Part shown: in pieces, positions 35,551 to 44,243 of the stretch
How the letters are laid out: each line of letters begins with the position of its first letter
Position numbering within the stretch: position 1 is the first letter of the stretch
NCBI RefSeq assembly: GCF_963422335.1
Contig: NZ_OY729424.1
Span: 2,790,001-2,854,000, forward strand
Origin: an uncultured Roseateles sp.
GTDB taxonomy: Bacteria > Pseudomonadota > Gammaproteobacteria > Burkholderiales > Burkholderiaceae_C
Reading direction: 5' to 3'
DNA length: 64,000 bases
Program-made: the position numbers and the translations under genes
The notes under the pieces: generated by a model
Databases searched by the model: none
Told to the model about the DNA's origin: nothing
The model's input: the letters and a program-made list of their open reading frames with translations, nothing else

Positions 35551-37245
35551 CTACACGCTGCGCACAACCCGGTTGCGGCCCAGGTGCTTGGCGCTGTAGA
35601 GCGCCTTGTCGGCCAGGGCCAGCAGGCGGGTGGTTTCGACCGGGTCGCTGACCTCGACCAGGCCCAGGCTGATGGTGACCTTGAGGCCGGCGCTGATCTC
35701 GTGCCAGGGGTGGTGCTCGACCATGTGGCGCAGCCGCTCGCAGATGTCTCCGGCCAGCTCGATCGGCGTGCCCACCAGCACGGCGATGAACTCCTCGCCG
35801 CCGATGCGGGCCAGCAGGTCGGAGGTGCGGGTGCTGGCCATCAGCAGGCGGGCCAAGCGCGCCAGCACGAGATCGCCGATGGCATGGCCGTGGTCGTCAT
35901 TGACGCGCTTGAAGTGATCGACATCCATCATCACCAGGGCCAGTGGCGTGCGGTCGTCGCGCGCCAGGCTCAGCAGGCCGGGCAGCGACTCATCGAGCAG
36001 GCGGCGGTTGCCAAGGCCTGTGAGCGGATCTTCGCGGGCCTCGCGGCCCAGGCTGGCGGCATGGGCCAAGAGACTGCGCTGCTCCTCTTCGAGCCGATGC
36101 GCGCGCAGGCGCTGCAGCTCGGCGTCGAGGCGGGCGCGTTCGGTCTCCTGGCGGGCCTGGCCCACCTCCATCTGCGACAGCAGCACCCGGGCCTGCTCGT
36201 CGGCGCGGCGCTTCAGCTGCTCGCGCTCCAGGCCGCTGAAGCGCTCCAGATGGGCCAGCGCCGGCGCCAGGTGGCCCAGCTGCTTGTGGCCCTGGTACAG
36301 CGCCTGGGTCACCTCCATCAACAGGCCGCCGAACTCCGCCTCGGCCAGATTGCTCAGCAACTCCTCCAGCGCCTGCACGGCGGCGGCGGGGCGGCCCTGG
36401 CGGCTGTCCAGCTTGGCGAGCTGGAAGGTGGCCGTCAGGGCGACCAGTTGGTAGCCATGGTGGCGCGCGGCCTCGCGGTAGTGGCGCAGGGTTTGCTCGG
36501 CACCCAGCAGATCGCCGGCCAGCATCTGCACATCGGCCAGATTGCCCAGTGCGATGGTCTCCATATGCGGGTGGGCCCAGCTGCGCGCCTGGGCCAGATT
36601 GCCTTCGCACAGCTGGCGTGCCCGCGTCAGTGCCTGTTGGGTGGGCTCGCTGGGTTGTTCGCCCTGGGGCGTGGGCGCCTCGCCGGCCAGCATCAGCTCG
36701 CAGCGGGCTAGGTTGTTCAGTGCGCCGAACAGCTCTTCCTTGCCGCCCAGTTCGCGGGCCAGCGCCACCGCCTGGTCTAGGTAGCGACGTGCCGAGCTGT
36801 GGTCGCCCAGGTCGTTGTAGGTCACGCCGACGCGGTTCAGCGCCCAGCACTCCAGCCGCCGATCGGCCGCTTGCTGCGCGGCCTTCAGTGCGCGAAAGGC
36901 ATAGGTCAGCGCCTGGTTGTACAGGCCGATCTGGTTGCAGGCCATGCACATCGCGCACAGGGTGCTGGACTGGCCGGGCAGATCGGCCAGCCGCTCGTAC
37001 AAGGCCAGTGCCTGGGTGCCGGCCCGCATTGCCACCTCGGCATTGCCCAGCCGCCAGTGGTGGGTGGCCAGCAGGCCGTGGATCTGCGCGCGCAGCGCCA
37101 CATCGCTCTCGGGGCAGACCTTCAGCGCGGCCTGGGCCCAGTCGGTGCTCTCCAGGTACAGGCCTCTGGCGCCGGCCTTCTGCGCCAGCGACAGCAGGGA
37201 GGCCGCGTTGACGGGCGCATCGGATTCAGCGGAGGTGGTGGGCAT
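35551..37245 (-). CDS. TPR-repeat diguanylate cyclase
   Basis: 564 residues, no signal peptide or membrane helix. TPR-like repeats fill about residues 10-350 (TQALALYERLADLPGQSSTLCAMC, QALTYAFRALKAAQ). A coiled coil at about 350-400 precedes a GGDEF domain with active GGEEF at 482-486 and an intact inhibitory site RTSD five residues upstream. It is cytosolic and probably sensed through protein contacts. It is a paralogue of the gene just upstream (37386-39065). Start ATG 37245. Confidence 0.9.
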   Translation of the reverse strand: MPTTSAESDAPVNAASLLSLAQKAGARGLYLESTDWAQAALKVCPESDVALRAQIHGLLATHHWRLGNAEVAMRAGTQALALYERLADLPGQSSTLCAMCMACNQIGLYNQALTYAFRALKAAQQAADRRLECWALNRVGVTYNDLGDHSSARRYLDQAVALARELGGKEELFGALNNLARCELMLAGEAPTPQGEQPSEPTQQALTRARQLCEGNLAQARSWAHPHMETIALGNLADVQMLAGDLLGAEQTLRHYREAARHHGYQLVALTATFQLAKLDSRQGRPAAAVQALEELLSNLAEAEFGGLLMEVTQALYQGHKQLGHLAPALAHLERFSGLEREQLKRRADEQARVLLSQMEVGQARQETERARLDAELQRLRAHRLEEEQRSLLAHAASLGREAREDPLTGLGNRRLLDESLPGLLSLARDDRTPLALVMMDVDHFKRVNDDHGHAIGDLVLARLARLLMASTRTSDLLARIGGEEFIAVLVGTPIELAGDICERLRHMVEHHPWHEISAGLKVTISLGLVEVSDPVETTRLLALADKALYSAKHLGRNRVVRSV

Positions 37246-37300
37246 GGTCGTCTCTGGGCATTGGATTATTCCCGTGCCCGGGCCGGCCCGCATTGCTGAA

Positions 37301-37324
37301 AACCCGTCGAGGAGAAAACGGGTT
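37301..37324 (-). terminator. Possible terminator between the two TPR-GGDEF genes
   Basis: On the minus strand AACCCGT, a 10-nt loop and ACGGGTT are followed by TTTC. It lies 62 bp after the stop of the upstream paralogue and 56 bp before the next start. The short T run makes this uncertain; it could also be part of the 5-prime leader. Confidence 0.4.
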
Positions 37325-37385
37325 AGCGCATATTTCGGTTAAATCGTTGCAAACGAAAGAATCATACGGTGGCGTACTGCCGCGC

Positions 37386-39065
37386 TCAATGCCGGACCAC
37401 GCAGTTGCGTCCCTGGTGCTTGGCCGCGTACAGCGCACGGTCGGCCCGTTCGACCAGGCGCAGGCTGTCGAACTCGGCGCTGCGATCGACCAGGCCGGTG
37501 CTCAGGGTGACGCGCAAACCCGGCGCGCACTGGTTCCAGTCGTGCTGGGCGACGGCTTCGCGCAGGCGCTCGCAGATGTCGTGGGCCTGCTCGATGGGCG
37601 TGCCCACCAGCACCATCATGAATTCTTCGCCGCCCATGCGGGCCAGCACATCGGTACTGCGGGTGTTGGCGCGCAAGAGCTGGCCCAGTATCACCAGTAC
37701 CTGGTCGCCGACGCCATGGCCGAAGCGGTCGTTGACGATCTTGAAATGATCGACGTCGGCCATCGCGATCGACAGCGGCAGCTGTTCGGCATGGGCGCGG
37801 GCCAGCAGGCCGGGCAACGCTTCGTCAACGACGCGGCGGTTGCCGAGACCCGTCAAGGTGTCTTCGCGGGCGGCACGCACCCATTCGGCGGCCTGTGCGC
37901 GCAGCAGCAGCTGTTCCTGCTCCAGCTGGGTGGCGCGCAGGCGTTGGCGCTCTGCGTCCAGGCGCGACTGTTCGGCGGCCAGCTCGGCCTGCTCGACCTG
38001 CAGCCGGCCCATCATCACCCGGGCCTGCACATCGGCGGTGCGCAGCACGGCCTGGCGGTCCAGCGCCGCATGCTGTTCCAGCGCCGCCAGTGCGGGCTCG
38101 AACTGGCGCAGCTGCTTGTGCGATTCGTACAGCGACTTGTACAGCGACAGGCGGAAGCTGCTCTCTCCGGCGATGAGCGGGTGGGACTCCAGCACCCGCA
38201 GATGGGTGACCGCCTCCTCGTGCAGGCTCTTGTGCTGCAGCAGGGTCACCCAGTCGAACTCGGCATGCAGCTCGATCGACGGGTAGGCATGCTGGGCGGC
38301 CAGCTGGTGGTAGCGCTGGACCAGCGACTCGGCCTCGTCGAAACGCTTGCCCTGCAGGGCCACCTCGGTGCGATTGACCAGGGCGATGCACTCACGCATC
38401 GGATTGCCGGAGCGTTGCGCCACTGCGATGGCCTGTTCACACTGGGCCTCGGCCCGGGCCAACCCTCTGGCCGCTGCCTCCAGCTCGCCCTGCTGGCGCA
38501 TCTGGTCGGCCTGCACCAGGTTCTGGCTGGCGAGGTTGTTCAGATTGGCAAACAGGATTTCGTCATCGCCCAGATCGGTGGCCAGGTTCAGTGCCCGTGC
38601 GGTATGGGCCAGTGCATTGTCATGCTGCTTCAGCGCGGCATAGGCCAGGCCCACGCGGTTCAGGGCCCAGCAGCGCAGGCGCAGCTCGTCGGTCTGCTCG
38701 GCGCATTGCAGCGCGCGCAAGCCGAACTCCAGCGCCTCCTTGTTCAGCCCGATCTGGGTGTAGGTCAGGGTCAGCGTGCAAAGGGCCTCGGACTCGCCGG
38801 CCGCATCGCTCAGATTGGCGTACAGGGCCAGCGCCTCGCCGCCCAGCCGGGCGGCCGTCTCGAGGTTGCCCAGGCGGTTGTGATTGAGGGCCAGCAGGCG
38901 CAGGCAGGTGGCGCGGCCGTGGTTGTCGTCCGGCTCGCAGGAGGCCAGGATGTCGGTGAGCAGGCGCAGGCCCTCCTGGTGGTTGCCTCGGGCCGCGGCG
39001 GAGACGGCCGGGGCCAGCAGATCGGTCAGGGAGGACAGGGCGGAAGCGTTCACTTGGTTGGGCAA
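37386..39065 (-). CDS. TPR-repeat diguanylate cyclase (paralogue)
   Basis: 559 residues with the same plan as its neighbour: TPR-like region about 20-340, coiled coil, then GGDEF with GGEEF at 478-482 and inhibitory site RSTD. Both proteins keep the phrases CWALNRVG and NNLA. The start is unusual: no ATG fits; TTG at 39065 (MPNQVNASALSS) or GTG at 39053 are the options, and no Shine-Dalgarno sequence is seen. A 28-nt hairpin ends 6 nt upstream of the TTG. Confidence 0.87.
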   Translation of the reverse strand: MPNQVNASALSSLTDLLAPAVSAAARGNHQEGLRLLTDILASCEPDDNHGRATCLRLLALNHNRLGNLETAARLGGEALALYANLSDAAGESEALCTLTLTYTQIGLNKEALEFGLRALQCAEQTDELRLRCWALNRVGLAYAALKQHDNALAHTARALNLATDLGDDEILFANLNNLASQNLVQADQMRQQGELEAAARGLARAEAQCEQAIAVAQRSGNPMRECIALVNRTEVALQGKRFDEAESLVQRYHQLAAQHAYPSIELHAEFDWVTLLQHKSLHEEAVTHLRVLESHPLIAGESSFRLSLYKSLYESHKQLRQFEPALAALEQHAALDRQAVLRTADVQARVMMGRLQVEQAELAAEQSRLDAERQRLRATQLEQEQLLLRAQAAEWVRAAREDTLTGLGNRRVVDEALPGLLARAHAEQLPLSIAMADVDHFKIVNDRFGHGVGDQVLVILGQLLRANTRSTDVLARMGGEEFMMVLVGTPIEQAHDICERLREAVAQHDWNQCAPGLRVTLSTGLVDRSAEFDSLRLVERADRALYAAKHQGRNCVVRH

Positions 39066-39071
39066 GTTGAC

Positions 39072-39099
39072 AGCACGCAGGCAAGTCTGCCCGCGTGCT
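39072..39099 (-). promoter_or_regulatory. Hairpin directly upstream of a TTG start
   Basis: AGCACGC...GCGTGCT with an inner GGCA/TGCC pair forms a 28-nt stem-loop ending 6 nt before the TTG start of the second TPR-GGDEF gene. It occupies the place where a ribosome site is expected. A further perfect dyad, GGCTTGA-GCGAA-TCAAGCC, lies at 39118-39136. Confidence 0.45.
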
Positions 39100-39166
39100 A
39101 TCGACCTGCCCGGCCCCGGCTTGAGCGAATCAAGCCTAGGACAAACCCTGGACGGCCACCAGACGC

Positions 39167-40657
39167 TCAGGCCTTGCGCACAAACGCACGCAACTCGGCC
39201 GCCATGCGCACCAGCGAAGGCTGGTGGATGTACATCATGTGGCCGGCCTCGAAGTAGCTGACGGTGACGTTGCCGGCCAGCGTGTCGCGCAGACCGAGAT
39301 GGCTGAGCGTGTAGTCACCGGCCGCATGGGGGGTGGCCAGGTCGTAGTAGCCGCTGGCGACATACACACGCATATGCCTGTTGCTGTGCATGGCGCGGCG
39401 CAAGCTGTCGCCGACATTGACGTATTTGTTGGCGAAGTCCTTCCAGGTCCAGGTCTTCCACAGCGGCGCCAGCACCAGATAGGGGGCGTCGCTGTCGAAC
39501 TTGAGCTTGTCGCGCAGCAGCTGGTTGATGCCGGCCGCATAGGCGCCGGTCAGATTCGACATGCCCGGATCCTCTTCGGGATGCTCGCCGCCATCGTCTC
39601 GGTCCTGGCCGATGAAGCGGCTGTCCAGCCGGCCCACGACCTCGCCACGGCTGCGCAGCAGCTCCTTGAAGAAGCGGAACTCGGTCGGGCGCAGATCGCA
39701 CTTCAGCACGAAGTCGACCGACAGGCCGCTGTAGAGGGCCAGCTGCTCGGCGGTGCGCTGGCGTGCCTTGGGGTCAAGTCTTGATCCTTGCATCAGAGCC
39801 AGGTGATAGTCGCCATTGGCAAATGCTTCGGCGGCGGCCACTACCTCGGCCAGCGGCTTTTTCTGCAGCGCCGGGCTCAAAGCCTTGTGGTACCAGGCGG
39901 TGGCGGCATAGGTGGGTAGATACAGCGGGTAGGGCAGCTCGTTGCCATGGTCGAAGCTGAGCGTCTGCATGTCGATGGCCAGCGAGATCAGCATCACCCC
40001 GTTGAGGAAGATGTTGTGCTTGTCCTGCAGATGGCGCGACAGGCCGGAAGCGCGCGTCGTGCCATAGCTCTCGCCGATAAGGTACTTGGGGCTGGCCCAG
40101 CGGTTGTAGCGCGACAGATAGAGACGGATGAACTCGCCGACCGATTCGAGATCGCGCTGGTAGTCATGGAACTCGGCCACCTTCTCGCCCTCGGCGACGC
40201 GCGAGTGGCCGGTGCCCACCGGGTCGATGAAGACCAGGTCGGAGTCGGTCAGCAGGGTGAACTCGTTGTCCACCAGGCCATAGGGCGGCGGTGGGGCGTT
40301 GCCGACTTCGTCGGTCAGCACGCGCTGCGGGCCGAGGATGCCCAGATGCAGCCAGACGCTGCTGGAGCCAGGGCCGCCATTGAAGCTGAAGGTGACAGGT
40401 CTTGCTTCCGGTTTCTTCACGCCCTTCAGGGTGTAGGCGGTGAAGAACACGGCAGCGCGGGCCTTGTCGCCCTGGTGCTCGCCATCCTTGGCCTCGGGCT
40501 CGTGCAACACCAGGGTGCCGCAGACGGCGGTGTACTCCAGCGTCTTCTTGCCGACCTGCAGCCGGTGCTCGGTGACGACCAGACGCTCCTGCGGCAGTGG
40601 GCGATCTGCGGGCTTCACGGCGGGGGCGGAGGCGTCCGGGGTGTTGGTGTTGGCCAT
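39167..40657 (-). CDS. Serine carboxypeptidase-like protein, peptidase family S10
   Basis: 496 residues. Alpha/beta hydrolase fold with oxyanion segment SFNGGPGSSSVWLHLG, nucleophile serine in IGESYGTTRA, aspartate in SGYYDLATP and histidine in EAGHMMYIH. It cleaves C-terminal residues or acts on small amides. No signal peptide is evident, so it is probably cytosolic, which is common for bacterial members. Its start is 23 bp from the divergent DUF429 gene, so promoters must overlap coding sequence. Confidence 0.88.
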   Translation of the reverse strand: MANTNTPDASAPAVKPADRPLPQERLVVTEHRLQVGKKTLEYTAVCGTLVLHEPEAKDGEHQGDKARAAVFFTAYTLKGVKKPEARPVTFSFNGGPGSSSVWLHLGILGPQRVLTDEVGNAPPPPYGLVDNEFTLLTDSDLVFIDPVGTGHSRVAEGEKVAEFHDYQRDLESVGEFIRLYLSRYNRWASPKYLIGESYGTTRASGLSRHLQDKHNIFLNGVMLISLAIDMQTLSFDHGNELPYPLYLPTYAATAWYHKALSPALQKKPLAEVVAAAEAFANGDYHLALMQGSRLDPKARQRTAEQLALYSGLSVDFVLKCDLRPTEFRFFKELLRSRGEVVGRLDSRFIGQDRDDGGEHPEEDPGMSNLTGAYAAGINQLLRDKLKFDSDAPYLVLAPLWKTWTWKDFANKYVNVGDSLRRAMHSNRHMRVYVASGYYDLATPHAAGDYTLSHLGLRDTLAGNVTVSYFEAGHMMYIHQPSLVRMAAELRAFVRKA

Positions 40658-40680
40658 GGGGAATGGAGGAGTGACCTAAA

Positions 40681-41520
40681 GTGCGGAGCATGCATGCTAG
40701 CCCCCCCACCCACCATCCGCATTTATTTGGGATTGACTTCAGCAGTGCGCCCAGCGCACGCAAGCCCATCGTCGTGGCCAGCGGCGAGCGCAGCGGCGCG
40801 GCGGTGCGGCTCAAGGGTTTGCAAAGCCTGCCCAGCATGGCTGCGTTTCGCTCTTGGCTTGACACCGCTGGCCCCTGGCTGGGGGCCTTCGACTTTCCGT
40901 TCGGCCTGCCGCGCGAGCTGGTGCAATCCTTGGGCTGGCCGCTGCAATGGCCTGAGCTGATGCGTTTCTTTGCGGCACAGCCGCGGGCCGAGTTGCGGAC
41001 TCAGTTCGCGGCCTTCTGCGACGCGCGGCCGGTGGGCGGCAAGTTCGCGCACCGCGCCTGCGATCTGCCGGCCGGATCGTCTCCCTCGATGAAGTGGGTC
41101 AACCCGCCGGTGGCCTGGATGATGCATGCCGGCGTGCCGCTGCTGATGGACGCCGGTGTGCATCTGCCCGGGCTGCATCCTGGCGACCCGGCACGCGTGG
41201 CGCTGGAGGGCTACCCCGGTCTGCTGGCGCGCGAGCTGATCGGTCACCGCAGCTACAAGGCCGATGACAAGGCGAGGCAGACGCCCGAGCGCCTGATTGC
41301 GCGCAAGGACCTGCTGGAGGCGCTGGAGCAGGGCCGCACGCGCTTGCAGCTGCGGCTGCGCCTGAGCCATGCGCAGCGCGATGCGCTGGTGGCCGATGCC
41401 AAGGGCGATCAGCTCGACGCCGTGCTGTGCCTGCTGCAGGCGGCCTGGGCCAGCGGCCAGCCGGGACATGGGCTGCCAGCCGATGTCGATTCCTTGGAAG
41501 GCTGGATCGTCAGCGCCTGA
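40681..41520 (+). CDS. DUF429 family protein
   Basis: 279 residues. The N-terminal FGIDFSSAP and the later GAFDFPFGLP carry acidic residues in positions like those of RNase H-fold enzymes, as noted for DUF429. The C-terminal DAKGDQLDAVLCLLQAAW is typical of the family. The start is GTG at 40681, preceded by GGAGGAG at 9-nt spacing; ATG at 40690 is the alternative. Biochemical function is unknown. Confidence 0.78.
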   Translation: MRSMHASPPTHHPHLFGIDFSSAPSARKPIVVASGERSGAAVRLKGLQSLPSMAAFRSWLDTAGPWLGAFDFPFGLPRELVQSLGWPLQWPELMRFFAAQPRAELRTQFAAFCDARPVGGKFAHRACDLPAGSSPSMKWVNPPVAWMMHAGVPLLMDAGVHLPGLHPGDPARVALEGYPGLLARELIGHRSYKADDKARQTPERLIARKDLLEALEQGRTRLQLRLRLSHAQRDALVADAKGDQLDAVLCLLQAAWASGQPGHGLPADVDSLEGWIVSA

Positions 41521-41527
41521 ACAGGCC

Positions 41528-42655
41528 TTAGCTGACCAGCGCCTGGCGGTCGAACTCCAGCAAAGTCTCGTGCATGGTCCGTTGCAGTTCAAGCAGACGG
41601 GGCAGAGCGCTGTCTTTGGCGTGGGCCATGCGCTGACGCAGGCGTTGCTCGTCCCGCTGCGCCTGCTCGGCGGCCTCGGCTTGGCCCAGGTCGCGCAGGG
41701 CCAGTGCCTGGGTGGCATGGGCGTCGGCCAGCAGACCCACCATGCTTGGATGGTCGGCCTCGGCCAGCAATTCCGCTAGCAGGTCCAGTGCCTCTTGCGG
41801 CCGGCCCTGGCGCTGGCGCAGCCGGGCCAGCCATTCGGCGGCGGTCATTGCCAGCGCGCGGTAGCCCGCCGCACGGCAGGTCTGCAGCGAGGCCTCCAGC
41901 AGGGGTTCGGCCTTGTCTTGCTTGCCGGACAGCAGATGGGCCATGGCGATGTTCAGACCCAGTGTGGCCTTCAGCAGCGGCACCTCGGCCCGCGCCATCG
42001 CCGCCTGGGCCTGCGACAGATAGTGCATCACCCGCTGCACATTGGCCTGGGCCTGCTCGGTCTCGCCCAGGCGCAGGTGCTGATCGACGGCGAGGTTGGA
42101 GCCGGCCAGCAGGCCGTTCAGTGCACGGGCCTCCTCGCCATAGTCGGAGCCCTCTCGCGAGCGGCTCAAGGTCTGCAGCATCAACAGCTCGGCATCATGG
42201 CTCTGGCCCATGCGCCAGTAGCAGGCGGCCATGATGTGCAAGGCGCGTGGCAGGTAGCGGGACAGATGGTGGTGAGTGGCAAAGACGCTGAGGTCCTGTG
42301 CCAGCGACAGCGCTGCCTGGTGGGCATACATCTCACCGCAGGCGGCGGCGCTCAGGGCCATGGCCTCGGCCTGGTCGGCGGGCCGCTGCAACCGTGACCA
42401 CAGATGCAGCGCCTGAGCCCCGTGTTCGGCACAGGCCAGATAGTTGGCCAGGCGCATCTGGGCGCGGGCCAGCAGCATCTGGCATTCGGCTTCGTTGGCC
42501 GTGTTGCCGAGCTGGCGGGAAAGGCCGAGCGCGCGCTGGGCCTGCTCGAGACTGGTCTGCACAGGGCCGTGCAGCGTGCTGGTACGGGCCGCGTCCAGCT
42601 CTGCATCAAGCTCGGCTTGCAGGGTGAGGTGGTCGTCGTTGGCCATCCCGACCAT
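41528..42655 (-). CDS. Orphan TPR-repeat protein
   Basis: 375 residues, all-helical TPR-like repeats (ARAQMRLANYLACAEHGAQALHLW, ALAMTAAEWLARLRQRQGRPQEAL). It resembles the sensory half of the two TPR-GGDEF proteins 3-7 kb away but ends in a coiled coil with no GGDEF domain. It may be a decoy or partner for them (inference). Start at 42655 or the ATG at 42646. The 10-bp repeats lie just upstream. Confidence 0.78.
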   Translation of the reverse strand: MVGMANDDHLTLQAELDAELDAARTSTLHGPVQTSLEQAQRALGLSRQLGNTANEAECQMLLARAQMRLANYLACAEHGAQALHLWSRLQRPADQAEAMALSAAACGEMYAHQAALSLAQDLSVFATHHHLSRYLPRALHIMAACYWRMGQSHDAELLMLQTLSRSREGSDYGEEARALNGLLAGSNLAVDQHLRLGETEQAQANVQRVMHYLSQAQAAMARAEVPLLKATLGLNIAMAHLLSGKQDKAEPLLEASLQTCRAAGYRALAMTAAEWLARLRQRQGRPQEALDLLAELLAEADHPSMVGLLADAHATQALALRDLGQAEAAEQAQRDEQRLRQRMAHAKDSALPRLLELQRTMHETLLEFDRQALVS

Positions 42656-42710
42656 TATTGCGACGAAAGCCCGGCCTCATCGCTGATCGGGTGCACGTCG
42701 CCGGCATTCG

Positions 42711-42760
42711 CCGCCAATACGCCACAATACGCCACAGTGCGCCACAGTGCGCCACAGTGC
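42711..42760. repeat. Five-unit 10-bp tandem repeat
   Basis: Units read CCGCCAATAC, GCCACAATAC, then GCCACAGTGC three times exactly. The array starts 56 bp upstream of the TPR gene and ends 19 bp before the next gene, so it fills the intergenic promoter space. Copy number could vary by slippage. Confidence 0.85.
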
Positions 42761-42778
42761 GCCGTGGCGAATGAGGCT

Positions 42779-43204
42779 TCAGCCCAGCAGATTGAAGTCG
42801 GCGCGGTACAGCGTTTGGCCCTGGGTCGACAGACCTGCCGGCTGCAGGAACAGGGCGATACGCTGACCGGTGCCGTGGCGCAGCGCATGCGTGCCGGCCG
42901 TCAAAGCTGCCGTGCCGACGAAGAGCAGGCTGAACTGTTCGGTGCTCGCGCCGGACCGTGCTCCGCACTCGTCGTGCACCTCGCTCAGGCGCAGCTGGCC
43001 GCCCGGTGCGGCGAACTCGTCACCCAGATAGTGCTGCCACTTGGCCATCGCCAGATCGGGCGCCAGCTCGGGCGGGCGCGCCACGCGGGACGGGCCGGCG
43101 TCAGCACCGGGTGCGGCCATGCTGCTGCCTGCCGTGGCCGGGCCCGCAGTGCCTGCAGCGCCGATCAGGGCGCCGGCGCCCAGCATGAATTCACGCTTGT
43201 TCAT
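42779..43204 (-). CDS. DUF6916-like protein with Tat-like signal
   Basis: 141 residues. The N-terminus MNKREFMLGAGALIGAAG has a KRxF motif and an Ala/Gly-rich hydrophobic stretch typical of Tat signals. The remainder resembles the 99-residue protein at 45333-45632: FSLLFVG, a central L-x-x-G-x-H element, IALFLQPAG and a closing YRADFN. Last gene of the collar operon; its start overlaps the GNAT gene by 14 bp. Function unknown. Confidence 0.72.
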   Translation of the reverse strand: MNKREFMLGAGALIGAAGTAGPATAGSSMAAPGADAGPSRVARPPELAPDLAMAKWQHYLGDEFAAPGGQLRLSEVHDECGARSGASTEQFSLLFVGTAALTAGTHALRHGTGQRIALFLQPAGLSTQGQTLYRADFNLLG

Positions 43205-43697
43205 TGCAGATCTCCAGTGGCTCAGAGTCGGGGCATGGCAGCGGCTGCCAGGTCATTTCGAGATAGAGGCCCTGCTCGCCGGTGACGACCATGCCCAGCC
43301 GTTCGTAAAGGCGGCGGGCCGGGTTGACGCAGGCGACATGCAGGCGCAGTCCCTTGCGCTGCCGACCGGCCTGGGTCAGCAGCGCCTGCAGGCAGCGCGT
43401 GCCCAGGCCCTGGCGCTGCCAGCCCGGCAGCAAGCTGATGTCCATCAGACAGATCGACTGCGCCCCCTCATCGGTCCACAGGCGTCCCGCGGCTTGGCCA
43501 TCGCATTCGATGATGTGCTGCAGCGCGCCAGGATGCCGAGCCTGGTAGGCCTGGGTTTGCGCCCTGAACTGCATCTCGACGAAGGCCTCGCGGCTGGCCG
43601 CATCCCAGCCGCCCAACGCCAACTCCTGCTCGCGCGTGCTGGCATAGAGAGCCCGCAGCCAGGGCTGATCGGCGGCGGTGGCGAGGCGCAGCTGCAT
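43191..43697 (-). CDS. GNAT family N-acetyltransferase
   Basis: 168 residues. Acetyl-CoA motif A is LLPGWQRQGLGTRCLQALL (Q/R-x-x-G-x-G/A) and motif B is VACVNPARRLYERLGM. The start is the ATG at 43697, 7 bp after the third collar gene. The acceptor is unknown. Its fixed place in an operon of collar and DUF6916 proteins suggests it modifies one of them (inference). Confidence 0.85.
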   Translation of the reverse strand: MQLRLATAADQPWLRALYASTREQELALGGWDAASREAFVEMQFRAQTQAYQARHPGALQHIIECDGQAAGRLWTDEGAQSICLMDISLLPGWQRQGLGTRCLQALLTQAGRQRKGLRLHVACVNPARRLYERLGMVVTGEQGLYLEMTWQPLPCPDSEPLEICNEQA

Positions 43698-43704
43698 GGC
43701 CGGC

Positions 43705-44226
43705 TCAGCCGCGGGGCGGAAAGACACCCTGCAGGGCAATGATGAAGGTCAATGCCAGATAGGGATGGCGGTTGTTATGTGGCTGATTGCCGCCGGCGGG
43801 GCTCAGCGTCTGCTGCGCCATCGCCTGCGGATTGCTCAGTGCCTTGTAGATGGAGGCCCCGCCATTGACCGGGGACAGCATCACGTCCGGTGCCGGTGTG
43901 CCCGTGGTTGGCGACAGCGCCGCCCTCATGCCATGACCGTGGACGGGCAGCTCCGTGGTCAGCAGCGTCACCGCCGCCGCGCCGCCGCTCTCGCCCAGGT
44001 CCCGTGGCGTCAGCCCCGGCCCCTGGCCTTGATGGAGCGGGAATCGACCCTGCAGATTGGGCAGGCCGAAGGTCGACTTGCCGTCGCCGCCATAGTAGGT
44101 GCCCAGCAGCGAGAACAGGGCCGTGTTCTGAGAGATCGGCAGCAACTGGCCGTTGCACAGCGCCCAGCCCTTGGGCGCGAAGTTGCCGGCGAACATGCGG
44201 ATCTCCGCCACAAAGGGGTCTGACAT
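43705..44226 (-). CDS. Phage-tail-collar domain protein (third copy)
   Basis: 173 residues. Opens with FVAEIRMFAGNFAPKGWALCNGQLLPISQN and carries the collar core STFGLPNLQGRFPLH, the HxH element ELPVHGHG, and GGNQPHNNRHPYLAL near the C-terminus. The fold occurs in T4 short tail fibres and in microcystin-dependent protein MdpB. No phage genes are nearby. A good AGGAG site precedes its start. One of three tandem paralogues. Confidence 0.85.
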   Translation of the reverse strand: MSDPFVAEIRMFAGNFAPKGWALCNGQLLPISQNTALFSLLGTYYGGDGKSTFGLPNLQGRFPLHQGQGPGLTPRDLGESGGAAAVTLLTTELPVHGHGMRAALSPTTGTPAPDVMLSPVNGGASIYKALSNPQAMAQQTLSPAGGNQPHNNRHPYLALTFIIALQGVFPPRG

Positions 44227-44243
44227 GGAGGCTCTCCTTGTTC

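Noticed and set aside
42711..42760. CRISPR array
   Set aside because: Contiguous 10-bp tandem units without spacers, and no cas genes.
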